A stretch of DNA of 64,000 bases from CAUZWH01 sp965247665 (GTDB lineage: Bacteria; Pseudomonadota; Alphaproteobacteria; SHVV01), in NCBI GenBank assembly GCA_965247665.1, contig CBDFHH010000005.1, positions 558,001 to 622,000 on the forward strand. Direction: 5' to 3'. This document shows positions 8,658 through 16,318 of the stretch, in pieces. The first letter of the stretch is position 1, and every line of letters starts with the position of its first letter. The translations under genes and the position numbers were made by a program. The notes below the pieces were generated by a model, which saw nothing but the letters and a program-made list of their open reading frames with translations, ran no database searches and was not told the origin of the DNA.

Positions 8658-9709
8658 CTATGTCCATGTCGACCCGCCAGATCCGTGTCGCGCGCCGCCT
8701 TCAGACTCAAACGTAAGCCATCGAATGATGCTGCCGAGAATGCGTGGCCGTCGCGGCCACCGCGACTTAATGTCGCTCCACGCGTCGAGGCGCTCTTGGG
8801 TTTCGTTGGGCCCGCGTGCGGCCTCCGCGAAATAGTCATGGGCTCGATTCGCGTCGCCCCGAATATTCGAGCAGCACGCCGAGTGCAATTTGAGGTCGAA
8901 ATTGTCGGGTTGGTGCCGGACCGCGGCCTCGATCGTCGGTCGCATGTCGGCGGGGTCGAGCAGGAGTGCATGGAGGTTGAAATAAGCTTCGGTGTAGTCG
9001 GTCTTGGCGGCCACGGCGTCGCGAAAGCTCGCATGCGCCGCATCGAGCCGCCCGAGTCTACGCAAGGCGTCGCACAGATTGTCGGGGGCTGCGGTATAGG
9101 CCGGTTTGATCTCCCGGGCCTTCCGATAGCTTGCGACCGCCGCTTCGTACCTGCCCGACAGCTTGAACGCAACGCCCGGATTGTTCGGCGCAGCGACGTG
9201 ATTCGGCGCGAATTCGATGGCGCGTCGATAACTGTCGATGACCTCGTCGAGCGGTCCCGGACGGCGCAGCGCGTCGCCCAGATTGTAATGCGCCGCCGCT
9301 CAGGGATCGAGTTGCAAGGCGCCGCGATAGCTCGCCGCCCCCTCGTCGCAACGGCCGATTTCCTGCAACGCGGCCGAGATTGTGGTGCGCGTTGGTGAAG
9401 TCGGGCGCAGGATCGAGAGCGGTTCGATGGCTGGCGATCGCCTTCTCGAAGCGACCCGGGCCGCGCCGAGCGGTGCCGATATTGCTGAACGTGTCGATGT
9501 CGGCGGCATCGAGCCGCAGTGCGCGCCGATGGCGGAGGACGGCTTCGAATCGCTCTTGTCCGGCCCGCGCAATACCGAGAATGCCCTGCAAAGCGACGAC
9601 CTCGGGATGGCGGGAAAGCAGGTCGCGCGCCGGCTTCCGCATCGTCCAATCGACCGGCTTGGCAATCCGCGATGAGACCGCGGATGTCGCGTGGGGTTAG
9701 CCGATCCAT
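8658..9709 (-). pseudogene. TPR-repeat protein gene with two frameshifts and an internal stop
   Basis: From MDRLTPRDIRGLIADCQAGR at 9709 the protein continues in a second frame (RHPEVVALQGILGIARAGQ, then AADIDTFSNIGTA) and in a third (ALQEIGRCDEGAASYRGAL), each carrying TPR-like 34-residue units. In the third frame a TGA at 9300-9302 interrupts LQLDP-x-AAAHYNLGDALRRPG, after which repeats resume (AIEFAPNHVAAPNNPG, RLGRLDAAHASFRDAV, YTEAYFNLHALL) to the stop at 8658. A minimum of two frameshifts plus one nonsense codon means it is not functional as read. Proteins of this type often front sulfotransferase or glycosyl-modification genes, matching the neighbourhood. The stop codon cannot be explained by a homopolymer error, which argues for real decay. 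Confidence 0.75.
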
Positions 9710-9806
9710 CGATTGGGGGTCGGCACAACGGGCTCGTGCCGGAGAGGAAGCGCGGCTGGCCGCATCTTAGCTGCGCCGCAGCGACAATCGACAAACCCCG
9801 CCGCGA

Positions 9807-10427
9807 TTATGACCGTGTCGGTCGGAGCTCGTGCGCCAAGCCGCCGATCGCGGCGATGCCGGCGATCGGTGCGCCGAGGAGGCGTCCGACGTTGGCGGAG
9901 TTCAAGCCGCCCAACGCGATCACCGGAACCGGGCTGCACCGCGCCAACGCGCGCAGACGGCGAATGCCGAGCACGGGTCCGCCCGGATGCGACGGGGTGG
10001 CGAACACCGGCCCCAGCAGGGCGGCGTCGACGCCCGCTTGTGCTGCCGCCTGAAGGGCGCTGCCGGAGTGGGCGGAGACGGTGATCAACCAGCGCGGAAA
10101 GCGCGACCGCCACCGCGCCGATTCCGAGATTCGGTTCTCCGGCAGGTGCAGGCCGGCCGCGCCGATGCCGCGCGCGAGGTCGCCGTCACCGCCGACCAGA
10201 AAGCGTAAGCGCCGCTTGCGGGCGATGGCGGCGATGTCGTTGGCCAGGATGTGCCGCTGCGGCGCGTCATAGTCGCGAAGGATCACGCCGCAGCCCCGCG
10301 GCAACCGCGCGATCACGGCCAGCGGGTCGGTGATCCGCGATCGATCGGTGAGAAAATAGAGCGTCGGCAAGGCGCCGCTACGAGCGCCAGCGTTGAGACA
10401 CTGGGAAAAGGTCGTTAGCTTGGGCAC
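9807..10427 (-). CDS. Thiamine-phosphate synthase/TenI-like protein
   Basis: A 206-residue TIM-barrel protein of the ThiE/TenI superfamily. ThiE couples the thiazole and pyrimidine halves of thiamine; TenI is a thiazole tautomerase. Diagnostic stretches are LYFLTDRSRITDPL near the start, GLHLPE, ALLGPVFATPSHPGGP (phosphate-binding loop) and PVIALGGLNSANVG with AAIGGL near the end. A GTG start at 10427 (MPKLTTFSQ) is chosen because everything upstream is antisense to the divergent YggS gene, which starts 36 bases away. The length is normal. I cannot separate ThiE from TenI from sequence alone. No TPP riboswitch fits in the 36-bp gap. Confidence 0.8.
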   Translation of the reverse strand: MPKLTTFSQCLNAGARSGALPTLYFLTDRSRITDPLAVIARLPRGCGVILRDYDAPQRHILANDIAAIARKRRLRFLVGGDGDLARGIGAAGLHLPENRISESARWRSRFPRWLITVSAHSGSALQAAAQAGVDAALLGPVFATPSHPGGPVLGIRRLRALARCSPVPVIALGGLNSANVGRLLGAPIAGIAAIGGLAHELRPTRS

Positions 10428-10463
10428 GACGTCGCCGCGAGCAACCGGGTTCTGCAACCTGCC

Positions 10464-11177
10464 ATGCCAACCATATCGCTGCCAAGCGTCACCGAATTCA
10501 CGCCCACCGCATCGATTGCGGACAATTTCGCGCGCGTTCGGGCGCGAATCAGGGAGGTCGCGGTCGCAGCCGGCCGACCGGCCGACACGGTCGCCCTGGT
10601 CGCGGTCTCCAAGACCCATCCTGCGGAGATCGTCGCGCGGGCGCTGCGGGCCGGGCATCGCCGCTTCGGCGAAAACCGGGTTCAAGAAGCCGAGGCGAAA
10701 TGGCCCGCGCTCAAGCACGGACATCCCGCCGCCGAGCTGCACCTGATCGGCCACCTGCAGACCAACAAGGCCAAGGAAGCGGTGGCGCTGTTCGACGTCA
10801 TCGAGACCCTCGATCGACCCAAGCTGGCGCGCGCCTTGGCCAGGGAGAGCGCGGCGCAAGACCGTCGCATCGAGTGCTTCGTTCAGGTCAACACCGGGGA
10901 AGAGCCGCAGAAATCGGGCGTTTCACCCGGCGATGCCGACGAATTCATCGACGCCTGCCGCGATGCATTCGGGCTCCATGTCACCGGTTTGATGTGCATC
11001 CCGCCGGTCGACGAGGAACCGTCCCTGCATTTCGCGCTGTTGCGCATGATTGCCGAACGCAACGGGTTGGCCAAGCTCAGCATGGGCATGAGTGCGGATT
11101 TCGAAATCGCCGTCGCCTTCGGCGCGACCCATGTCCGGATCGGCACCGCGATCTTCGGCTCGCGCCGGACCTCCTAA
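10464..11177 (+). CDS. YggS-family PLP homeostasis protein
   Basis: A 237-residue alanine-racemase-like TIM-barrel protein that binds pyridoxal phosphate and controls cellular PLP and amino-acid pools without a known catalytic reaction. The PLP lysine is Lys50 in VALVAVSKTHP. The family motifs RRFGENRVQEAEAKW, LHLIGHLQTNKAKEAV, FVQVNTGEEPQKSG, GLMCIPP and LSMGMSADFEIAVAFGATHVRIGTAIFG are all present. The gene diverges from the ThiE/TenI gene with a short shared promoter region and ends four bases inside the converging YkuD-type gene. Full length and intact. Confidence 0.95.
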   Translation: MPTISLPSVTEFTPTASIADNFARVRARIREVAVAAGRPADTVALVAVSKTHPAEIVARALRAGHRRFGENRVQEAEAKWPALKHGHPAAELHLIGHLQTNKAKEAVALFDVIETLDRPKLARALARESAAQDRRIECFVQVNTGEEPQKSGVSPGDADEFIDACRDAFGLHVTGLMCIPPVDEEPSLHFALLRMIAERNGLAKLSMGMSADFEIAVAFGATHVRIGTAIFGSRRTS

Positions 11178-11677
11178 CCGTCGACCCGCATCGCCGCTTC
11201 GGCGCCGACCGACCCGAGAAGCAGCACGAGATCGTCGAGCGCGATGGCAACGCAGCCCTCGGTCGCGCCGTAGTCCGGGCTTGCCACGTGTAGAAAGATC
11301 GCGCTGCCATGTCCGGCGACGACCGGATCGTCGTTGTGGCCGAGCACGACGACGACGTCGTAGAGGTGATCGTCGCGCCACAATTGTTCGCAGCTGGCGG
11401 GATAGGGGAGCTTAACGTGCCGGTTATAGGCTGCGTCGGTCGGGTCGTCGCACCAGCCATCTTCGCGCTCGAGGCGGGCCAGCGGCAGGGCGGTATCCGG
11501 GCGGTCGAGGCGGTCGGCGCGGTAGAGCACCCGCCGCAAAGGCAGCATGCCGCCCGGCGTACCGCCATCGCCTTCGCGCTTGTCGACGACGATCCCGGCC
11601 CGGCCAAGGGCGCAAGCCACGCCGTGGCCGGGCCAGCGCAGCCGTGCCGACCGGTCGACCGCAAGGATGGTTGTCAT
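11174..11677 (-). CDS. L,D-transpeptidase (YkuD) family protein
   Basis: A 167-residue protein with the YkuD fold: GHGSAIFLHVASPDYGATEGCVAIALDDL contains the His and Cys of the catalytic H...GC motif, and the GGMLPLRRVLYRADR part is typical of the short single-domain alphaproteobacterial group. Such enzymes cross-link peptidoglycan or attach proteins to it. No signal peptide is evident here, so the site of action is unclear. The ATG at 11677 has GGGAGCAGG upstream; a GTG two codons earlier is an alternative. Its 3' end overlaps the convergent YggS gene by four bases. Confidence 0.85.
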   Translation of the reverse strand: MTTILAVDRSARLRWPGHGVACALGRAGIVVDKREGDGGTPGGMLPLRRVLYRADRLDRPDTALPLARLEREDGWCDDPTDAAYNRHVKLPYPASCEQLWRDDHLYDVVVVLGHNDDPVVAGHGSAIFLHVASPDYGATEGCVAIALDDLVLLLGSVGAEAAMRVDG

Positions 11678-11854
11678 GGGCACCTGCTCCCGTCACCGGT
11701 GTTCAATATGCGTCATCGTCGCTCCCGCCGCGAGGCTCGATAGCGGCGTCCCGGCAAGTCACGCCGGGTCGCCATGGCGGCGGTGTCGACCGTCGCGTCG
11801 TGCAACACCGCATGCTACTTAAGCGCCGACCGGCGATGCAGTGGGGAGAATGGC

Positions 11855-12715
11855 ATGCTCTACCAGGGTTACGACCGCGAGGGCCTCGACGCTCAGTATT
11901 TCATGCGCGCGCGGCATCCGGACTGGGAACACTATTTCAACAAATGGGACGACTGGTCGAACCGCGTGCGCGGCGAGCGTAGCTGCCGGCTCGATGTCGC
12001 GTTCGGCGATCATCCCGACGAAACGGTAGACGTGTTTCCTGCCGCGGCGGCGGATGCGCCGATTCAGGTGTTCATCCATGGCGGCTATTGGCAGGCGATG
12101 AACAAAAGGGATTTCAGCTATGTCGCCGACGGATTGGTCGATGTCGGCGCCAGCCTCGTGGTCGTTAATTACACGCTGGCACCTGACGCCGATATCGATG
12201 GGATCGTCGGACAATGCCGAGCCGCGCTCGCCTGGACGTGGCGCAACAGCGACGGCATCGGCGACCGCGATCGTATCCATGTTTCCGGGCATTCCGCCGG
12301 CGGCCATCTGACCGCGATGATGATGGCGACGGACTGGCCAGGCTTCGGGGACGGGTTGCCGGCTGATCTCGTCAAGGGCGGCTGCGCGATCAGCGGCCTG
12401 TTCGATCTCGAAGCGATGCGGCTGTGCTATGTCAACGACAAGCTGCAATTGACCGAGGATCAGGTTGCACGGCAAAGCCCGATTCACGTTCTTCCGGCAA
12501 CCGTTGCACCGCTCATCGTCGCGGTCGGCGATCAAGAAACCGACGAATTCCACCGCCAAAGCGACGAATATGCGCGCCGCTGCCGCGCTGCCGGGCTGTC
12601 TGCCGAAATCATGAAGCTGGCGGGGCTCAACCACTACACGATTGTCGATGCCTTGGGCGATCCAACCCACGAGCTTGCGCGCGCGATCCACCGGCAGATG
12701 GGCGTCGCCACCTAG
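11855..12715 (+). CDS. Alpha/beta hydrolase (kynurenine-formamidase/esterase type)
   Basis: A 286-residue cytosolic alpha/beta hydrolase. The oxyanion motif is VFIHGGYWQ, the nucleophile elbow is VSGHSAGGHL, and an acid (GDQETDEFHRQ) and a late His (LAGLNHYTIVDAL) complete the triad. The HGGYW variant and the overall pattern resemble bacterial kynurenine formamidases and related carboxylesterases. No tryptophan-degradation partner is nearby, so the substrate is open. The start at 11855 has GGGGAGAA six bases upstream; the frame is open to 11774 but without a site. Downstream lies the promoter region of the interrupted response regulator. Confidence 0.85.
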   Translation: MLYQGYDREGLDAQYFMRARHPDWEHYFNKWDDWSNRVRGERSCRLDVAFGDHPDETVDVFPAAAADAPIQVFIHGGYWQAMNKRDFSYVADGLVDVGASLVVVNYTLAPDADIDGIVGQCRAALAWTWRNSDGIGDRDRIHVSGHSAGGHLTAMMMATDWPGFGDGLPADLVKGGCAISGLFDLEAMRLCYVNDKLQLTEDQVARQSPIHVLPATVAPLIVAVGDQETDEFHRQSDEYARRCRAAGLSAEIMKLAGLNHYTIVDALGDPTHELARAIHRQMGVAT

Positions 12716-12818
12716 TCGCCGATTCCGATGGGGCGGGATCGGGGCGCCGGCCAAGCGCGGCATCGCATGACGTTCACATTGCCGTGTTCGCCGACACCGG
12801 TTGTCGCTAAGCTAACCA

Positions 12819-12846
12819 TTGTGAGGGGACCGGCGCGTTCTATACT
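12819..12846 (+). promoter_or_regulatory. Possible sigma-70-like promoter of the interrupted response regulator
   Basis: TTGTGA at 12819-12824 and TATACT at 12841-12846 with 16 bases between them, about 50 bases upstream of the original ATG at 12895. The transposon now separates this candidate from the coding sequence by about 2.5 kb. It is a pattern match only. Confidence 0.35.
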
Positions 12847-12894
12847 TCTCGGTAATTGGGTTGCGACGCCAGCGTCGGAAGAACAGAGCCGGAA

Positions 12895-12909
12895 ATGACC
12901 CAAAACAAA
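12895..12909 (+). other. Orphaned first codons of the response regulator (M-T-Q-N-K)
   Basis: ATG ACC CAA AAC AAA directly abuts the left end of the transposon. Joining it to the sequence after the right end through the 8-bp duplication gives MTQNKRILLVDDD, a perfect response-regulator start. This shows where the gene began before the insertion. The GGAAGAACAGAGCCGGAA stretch just upstream would have been its ribosome-binding region. Confidence 0.85.
12902..12909. repeat. Target-site duplication, left copy (AAAACAAA)
   Basis: The eight bases AAAACAAA at 12902-12909 are repeated at 15428-15435 directly outside the two transposon ends. Eight base pairs is the duplication length known for the IS1595 family, so the insertion is intact at both ends. 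Confidence 0.93.
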
Positions 12910-12930
12910 GGGAATTATATACGATCTTAC
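12910..12930 (+). repeat. Left terminal inverted repeat of the IS1595 element
   Basis: Twenty-one bases identical to the reverse complement of 15407-15427. Similarity weakens after that point (CCATTGACGTGTC versus TCAAGTGTCACAG), so 21 bp is the perfect core. Confidence 0.93.
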
Positions 12931-13051
12931 CCATTGACGTGTCCCGCCCGCACCATAGGTAACAGGGTTCGGAAATAGGAAACGGTCGACGGCTCGCAAC
13001 GCACCCGGGAAGCACTTCCGCGAAGGTCTCTCGCTGGTCGAGCTGGTCCGC

Positions 13052-13931
13052 ATGTTCCCCGACGATGCAGCCGCCGAGGCGTGGTTCCTCGAGACCCGCT
13101 GGCCCGCTGGCGTGCATTGCCCGGTGTGCGGCTCGGTCAACGTCCAGGAGCGTAAGACCCGCAAGCCGCAGCCGTATCGGTGCCGCGACTGCCGCAAGGA
13201 TTTCTCGGTCCGCTTCGGGACGCTGATGCAGGGATCGAACCTCGGCCTTCAGGTATGGGTAATCACCATCTACCTCTTGACCACCGGCCTCAAGGGCGCG
13301 TCCAGCATGAAGCTGCATCGCGATCTCGGGATCACGCAGAAGTCGGCTTGGCACCTAGCGCATCGCATCCGCGAGACGTGGGCCGATGACGCCGAGCCAC
13401 CGTTCCCAGGCCCTATTGAGGTCGATGAGACGTATATCGGCGGCAAGGAGAAGAACAAGCACGGGCGCAAGAAGCTGCGGGCCGGTCGTGGCGCCGTTGG
13501 CAAGGTGGCCGTCGCTGGTGCGCGCGACCGCGACACCAACCACGTGAGCGCCGCCGTCATCGACAGCACGGACAGGCCGACGCTTCACCGCTTTGTCGGT
13601 GAGCGCGCAACGCCCGGCGCCAAGGTCTACACCGACGATCACGGCGCCTATCGTGGGATGCCGTTCGAGCATGAAGCAGTGAAGCACTCGGTCAGCGAGT
13701 ACGTCCGCGACCAAGCGCACACGAACGGGATCGAGAGCTTCTGGGGCCGCCCTCAAGCGCGGCTACCACGGCACCTACCACCACATGAGCCCGAAGCACC
13801 TGGGCCGGTACGTCACGGAGTTCTCGGGCCGCCACAACAACCGGCCCGCCGATACGCCAGACCAGATGGCCGCGATCGCGCGGAGCATGGTCGGGAAGCG
13901 GTTGCGCTACAGGGACTTGACGCAGGCGTAG
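13052..13931 (+). pseudogene. IS1595-family transposase, frameshifted near the 3' end
   Basis: DDE-type transposase with an N-terminal zinc-ribbon (CPVCGS...CRDCRKDF), the signature GLKGASSMKLHRDLGITQKSAW spread over residues ~78-100, catalytic VDETYIGG, YTDDHGAY and TNGIESFW. At 13743-13746 a GGGG run replaces the expected GGG. Removing one G restores FWAALKRGYHG through FSGRHNNRP and LRYRDLTQA to the TAG at 13929-13931. Upstream of the ATG the same frame reads RNAPGKHFREGLSLVELVR, the usual family N-terminus, but no ATG, GTG or TTG is found after the preceding TAG, so the true start may also be lost. Either a pseudogene or a G-run sequencing error. Confidence 0.85.
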
Positions 13932-14028
13932 AGGTGTTGATGCTGAGCTCCACGGATGGGCGCACCGAATAGCAAAAAGGATGGAAGATCATGCCCAGCA
14001 AGACTCGGAGTAGGTCGATCTCGCGATT

Positions 14029-14217
14029 TCATTGTTGTGTCGGGGGTAGGAGCTCGGTGCCATCGAACTCACTACCCCATGCGACCACCGGCACTTTCCA
14101 TGCGGCCCACAGGGGCCGACAAACGGCCATGAGAGCCTGCTCCGTTTCTTCGGCCGACAATCCGGTCGGCGCTGGTGGAATGGTGATCGGCACTCTAGGC
14201 CACTCGGTGAATTCCAT
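14029..14217 (-). CDS. Small cargo protein of the IS1595 element (62 aa), unknown function
   Basis: The frame from ATG 14217 has AAGGACGGA upstream and reads a proline- and tryptophan-containing 62-residue protein (MEFTEWPRVPITIPPAP, AEETEQALMAVCRPLWAAW, ending LLPPTQQ). Codon use looks coding, while the overlapping plus-strand frame is Ser/Arg-rich and looks like a shadow. I do not recognise a family. It sits between the transposase and the second small ORF, pointing opposite to the transposase. Confidence 0.5.
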   Translation of the reverse strand: MEFTEWPRVPITIPPAPTGLSAEETEQALMAVCRPLWAAWKVPVVAWGSEFDGTELLPPTQQ

Positions 14218-14289
14218 GGGGTCCGTCCTTCGTCATTAGATGGACCCTCACAGAATCTATAGGCAAATCAATAAGTTATCGGAATCTAC

Positions 14290-14460
14290 ATGAAAGGCAA
14301 GCCCCGTACCGCGCGCGCGCCTCGACCGGCGAAGGCCGGACGCCCGCCGAAGCCGATGCCCGCGCCGATTCCCGATACGCCGGAGAACGTAGCCCGCGCG
14401 ATCATGAAGGGACCGCCCAAGAAGGGCTGGCGGTATCTGAAGCAGGATCGCAATGCGTGA
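14290..14460 (+). CDS. Small basic protein of the IS1595 element (56 aa)
   Basis: A 56-residue ORF too short for routine gene callers. The N-terminus is Lys/Arg/Pro/Ala-rich (MKGKPRTARAPRPAKAGRPP). It is followed by a conserved-looking tail PDTPENVARAIMKGPPKKGW and YLKQDRN. Small proteins with a PDTPE...A..PPKK.W pattern are, to my memory, found beside alphaproteobacterial insertion sequences and phage-like loci; the role is unknown. No clear ribosome-binding site is seen close to the ATG. It is transcribed in the same direction as the transposase and the exported cargo protein. Confidence 0.6.
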   Translation: MKGKPRTARAPRPAKAGRPPKPMPAPIPDTPENVARAIMKGPPKKGWRYLKQDRNA

Positions 14461-14565
14461 TCCGCCCAGCTTGACGGGCCGCCCGCTGAATACAAGGCGG
14501 CGCTTCGGGCTGGCAGCATGATAGGCTTTGGCCCGTTCTTTGAAGCTCCACACAGGAGGAAACCA

Positions 14566-15333
14566 ATGACGAAGATTCTCTCGGTATTGCTGGTAGGCGT
14601 GTTGGCGGTTTTCCTGACAGTTTCAACGCTACACGCCGAGAACCTTGTGGACATGGCGCCCGGCACCAAGCTGAGCGGCTTTGTAAAGTTCGGCAAAAAG
14701 CAGATCGCATTGCCGGCTGGTGGCGAGTGGGAGGTGGTGTTCGCTGAAACCGGCATTCAGGCAAGCGGCGGGACAGGCCGGCTAAGGAGCGGGAAAACCT
14801 TTCTCGAGCAAAAAACTGAGGACGGCAAGGTCCTGGCATTCTTAGTTGCCAGGACAAATCTCGATAGTCCTGTACGTGGCTGGAGGCAACCAAAGAGCGC
14901 CTGCAACCGCAAGGATGTTCACCACGACGACTCTAACGCCTACGCCCGCCAAGGCGACTGCTGGAGCGTCACCCACTATGTCACACGGCCCAGCAAAGAC
15001 TCCTTTTGGAACAAGATCTTTAGGTACACGAAAAACACCGCAGGGACGGTCCACTACATCGGAAACAGTTATTGGCGGAACGATGTCAGCCACTACGTCC
15101 GCCTTGCGTACTACGTCAACCCGATGGCTTACGGATTCTCGGATTCCGAAGGGCAGAGCAAGCGCGACAGCGACTGGCACAGGGACAAGGTTCCCACCAT
15201 GCCGCCGGAATACCAGGCGTTCGTCGATGCGGTGAAGGCGTTTGGGGAGCAGTATCGCGAGGCGTTTCGAGCCGGCTTTAAGAACAAGCTCGGGGCCGTC
15301 GCCCCTGGCCTGAAATTCGTTTACCCGGAATAG
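14566..15333 (+). CDS. Exported cargo protein of the IS1595 element, unknown function
   Basis: A 255-residue protein with a clean AGGAGGA ribosome site at 14554-14560 and a Sec signal peptide (MTKILSVLLVGVLAVFLT...LHA-EN), so it is probably periplasmic. The mature part begins DMAPGTKLSGFVKFGKK and has a beta-rich N-terminal half (QIALPAGGEWEVVF), a central region with several Trp/Tyr/His and two cysteines (SACNRKDVHHDD, QGDCWSV) and a helical C-terminus (YQAFVDAVKAFGEQYREAF). I recognise no domain. It ends 74 bases before the right inverted repeat, so it is passenger DNA of the transposon rather than part of the host operon. Confidence 0.8.
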   Translation: MTKILSVLLVGVLAVFLTVSTLHAENLVDMAPGTKLSGFVKFGKKQIALPAGGEWEVVFAETGIQASGGTGRLRSGKTFLEQKTEDGKVLAFLVARTNLDSPVRGWRQPKSACNRKDVHHDDSNAYARQGDCWSVTHYVTRPSKDSFWNKIFRYTKNTAGTVHYIGNSYWRNDVSHYVRLAYYVNPMAYGFSDSEGQSKRDSDWHRDKVPTMPPEYQAFVDAVKAFGEQYREAFRAGFKNKLGAVAPGLKFVYPE

Positions 15334-15402
15334 CGGGAGCCCCGGCAAAGATGAGCGGCGCCTTTTTCCCTTCTGTCATGGCGCATAGCCCTGCTGTGAC
15401 AC

Positions 15403-16110
15403 TTGAGTAAGATCGTATATAATTCCCAAAACAAACGCATCCTGCTGGTCGATGACGATGACGAGTTGCGCGATTCGCTGGCGGAACAGCTCGAGTTGCA
15501 CGACGAATTCGCGACCGAGCAGACGAACTCGGGCGCCCGCGCACTCGAAATCGCGAAAAGCGAGCATTTCGACCTCGTGCTGTTGGATATCGGGCTCCCC
15601 GACCTCGACGGTCACGAGGTCTGTCGCATGATGCGCAAATCCGGCTTGAGCGTGCCGATCATCATGCTCACCGGCGCCGACACCGATTCCGATACGATCC
15701 TCGGCCTCGACGCGGGCGCCAACGACTACATCACCAAACCCTTCAAGCTCAACGTGCTGATGGCGCGGATGCGGGCGCAGCTCAGGCAACACGATCAGAG
15801 CGAGGACGCGGTTTTCTCCATCGGGCCCTATACTTTCAAGCCGAGCTGGAAGCTGTTGTTGCACGACCAGACCGAACAGAAGGTGCGGCTCACCGAGAAG
15901 GAAACGTCGATCCTCAAATACCTCTATCGAGCGGGCAACAAAGTCGTCCATCGAGACGTGCTGCTCAGTGAGGTGTGGGGCTATAACGCCGGGGTGACGA
16001 CCCACACCCTGGAAACCCACATCTACCGGCTGCGCCAAAAGATCGAAGAAGATCCCGCCAACGCAACGTTGTTGCTGACCGGACCCGGCGGTTATCGACT
16101 CAACCCGTAA
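15403..16110 (+). CDS. OmpR-family response regulator, 5' end replaced by transposon sequence
   Basis: Two-component regulator: receiver domain (acidic pocket DDDDE, phospho-acceptor Asp62 in LVLLDIGLPD, Thr90, Lys112 in ITKPF) and a C-terminal winged helix (LTEKETSILKYLYR, VWGYNAGVTTHTLETHIYRLRQKIEED, GGYRLNP). The natural start MTQNK lies 2.5 kb away at 12895 on the far side of the IS1595 element. After the right inverted repeat the frame is open backwards into the repeat to a TTG at 15403, giving MSKIVYNSQNKRILLV, so a full-length receiver could still be made. No Shine-Dalgarno precedes that TTG, so expression may be weak or lost. The cognate kinase is not in the window. Numbering is from the TTG. 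Confidence 0.88.
   Translation: MSKIVYNSQNKRILLVDDDDELRDSLAEQLELHDEFATEQTNSGARALEIAKSEHFDLVLLDIGLPDLDGHEVCRMMRKSGLSVPIIMLTGADTDSDTILGLDAGANDYITKPFKLNVLMARMRAQLRQHDQSEDAVFSIGPYTFKPSWKLLLHDQTEQKVRLTEKETSILKYLYRAGNKVVHRDVLLSEVWGYNAGVTTHTLETHIYRLRQKIEEDPANATLLLTGPGGYRLNP
15407..15427 (-). repeat. Right terminal inverted repeat of the IS1595 element
   Basis: Reverse complement of 12910-12930, 21 of 21 bases. It lies inside the reading frame now used by the response regulator (residues IVYNS are encoded by it) and is followed by the second AAAACAAA copy at 15428-15435. Confidence 0.93.
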
Positions 16111-16318
16111 ACGAGCGATCGGCCTTCGAAATCGAGCCGGGTCCAGGTGCGTCGTTGGCGGCGCTGAGAGGCCCTCGCCCGGGTCCGGACCGCTTTCGTC
16201 CGCCGCATGGCCAACAGCACTGTGCCGTGGGCAAGCGGCGGTGATGCTTTAACGACAACGGCTTGCGCCCCATATAACATTGGTCGGGAGGTGCGTATCC
16301 ACGGGTAGGGGTGGCCGC

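Larger units (their letters stand above)
12910..15427. mobile_element. IS1595-family transposon with cargo genes, 2518 bp
   Basis: The boundaries are read directly. Perfect 21-bp terminal inverted repeats (12910-12930 and 15407-15427, outer end GGGAATTATATACGATCTT) are flanked by the 8-bp duplication AAAACAAA. Inside are an IS1595-type transposase (frameshifted), two small ORFs and a 255-residue exported protein. The transposase takes less than 900 bp, so well over half of the element is cargo and untranslated sequence. The element is inserted at codon 5 of an OmpR-type regulator. With a broken transposase it could move only with help from another copy. Confidence 0.93.

Noticed and set aside
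10428..10463. Possible TPP riboswitch upstream of the ThiE/TenI gene
   Set aside because: Only 36 bases separate it from the divergent YggS start, too short for a TPP aptamer.
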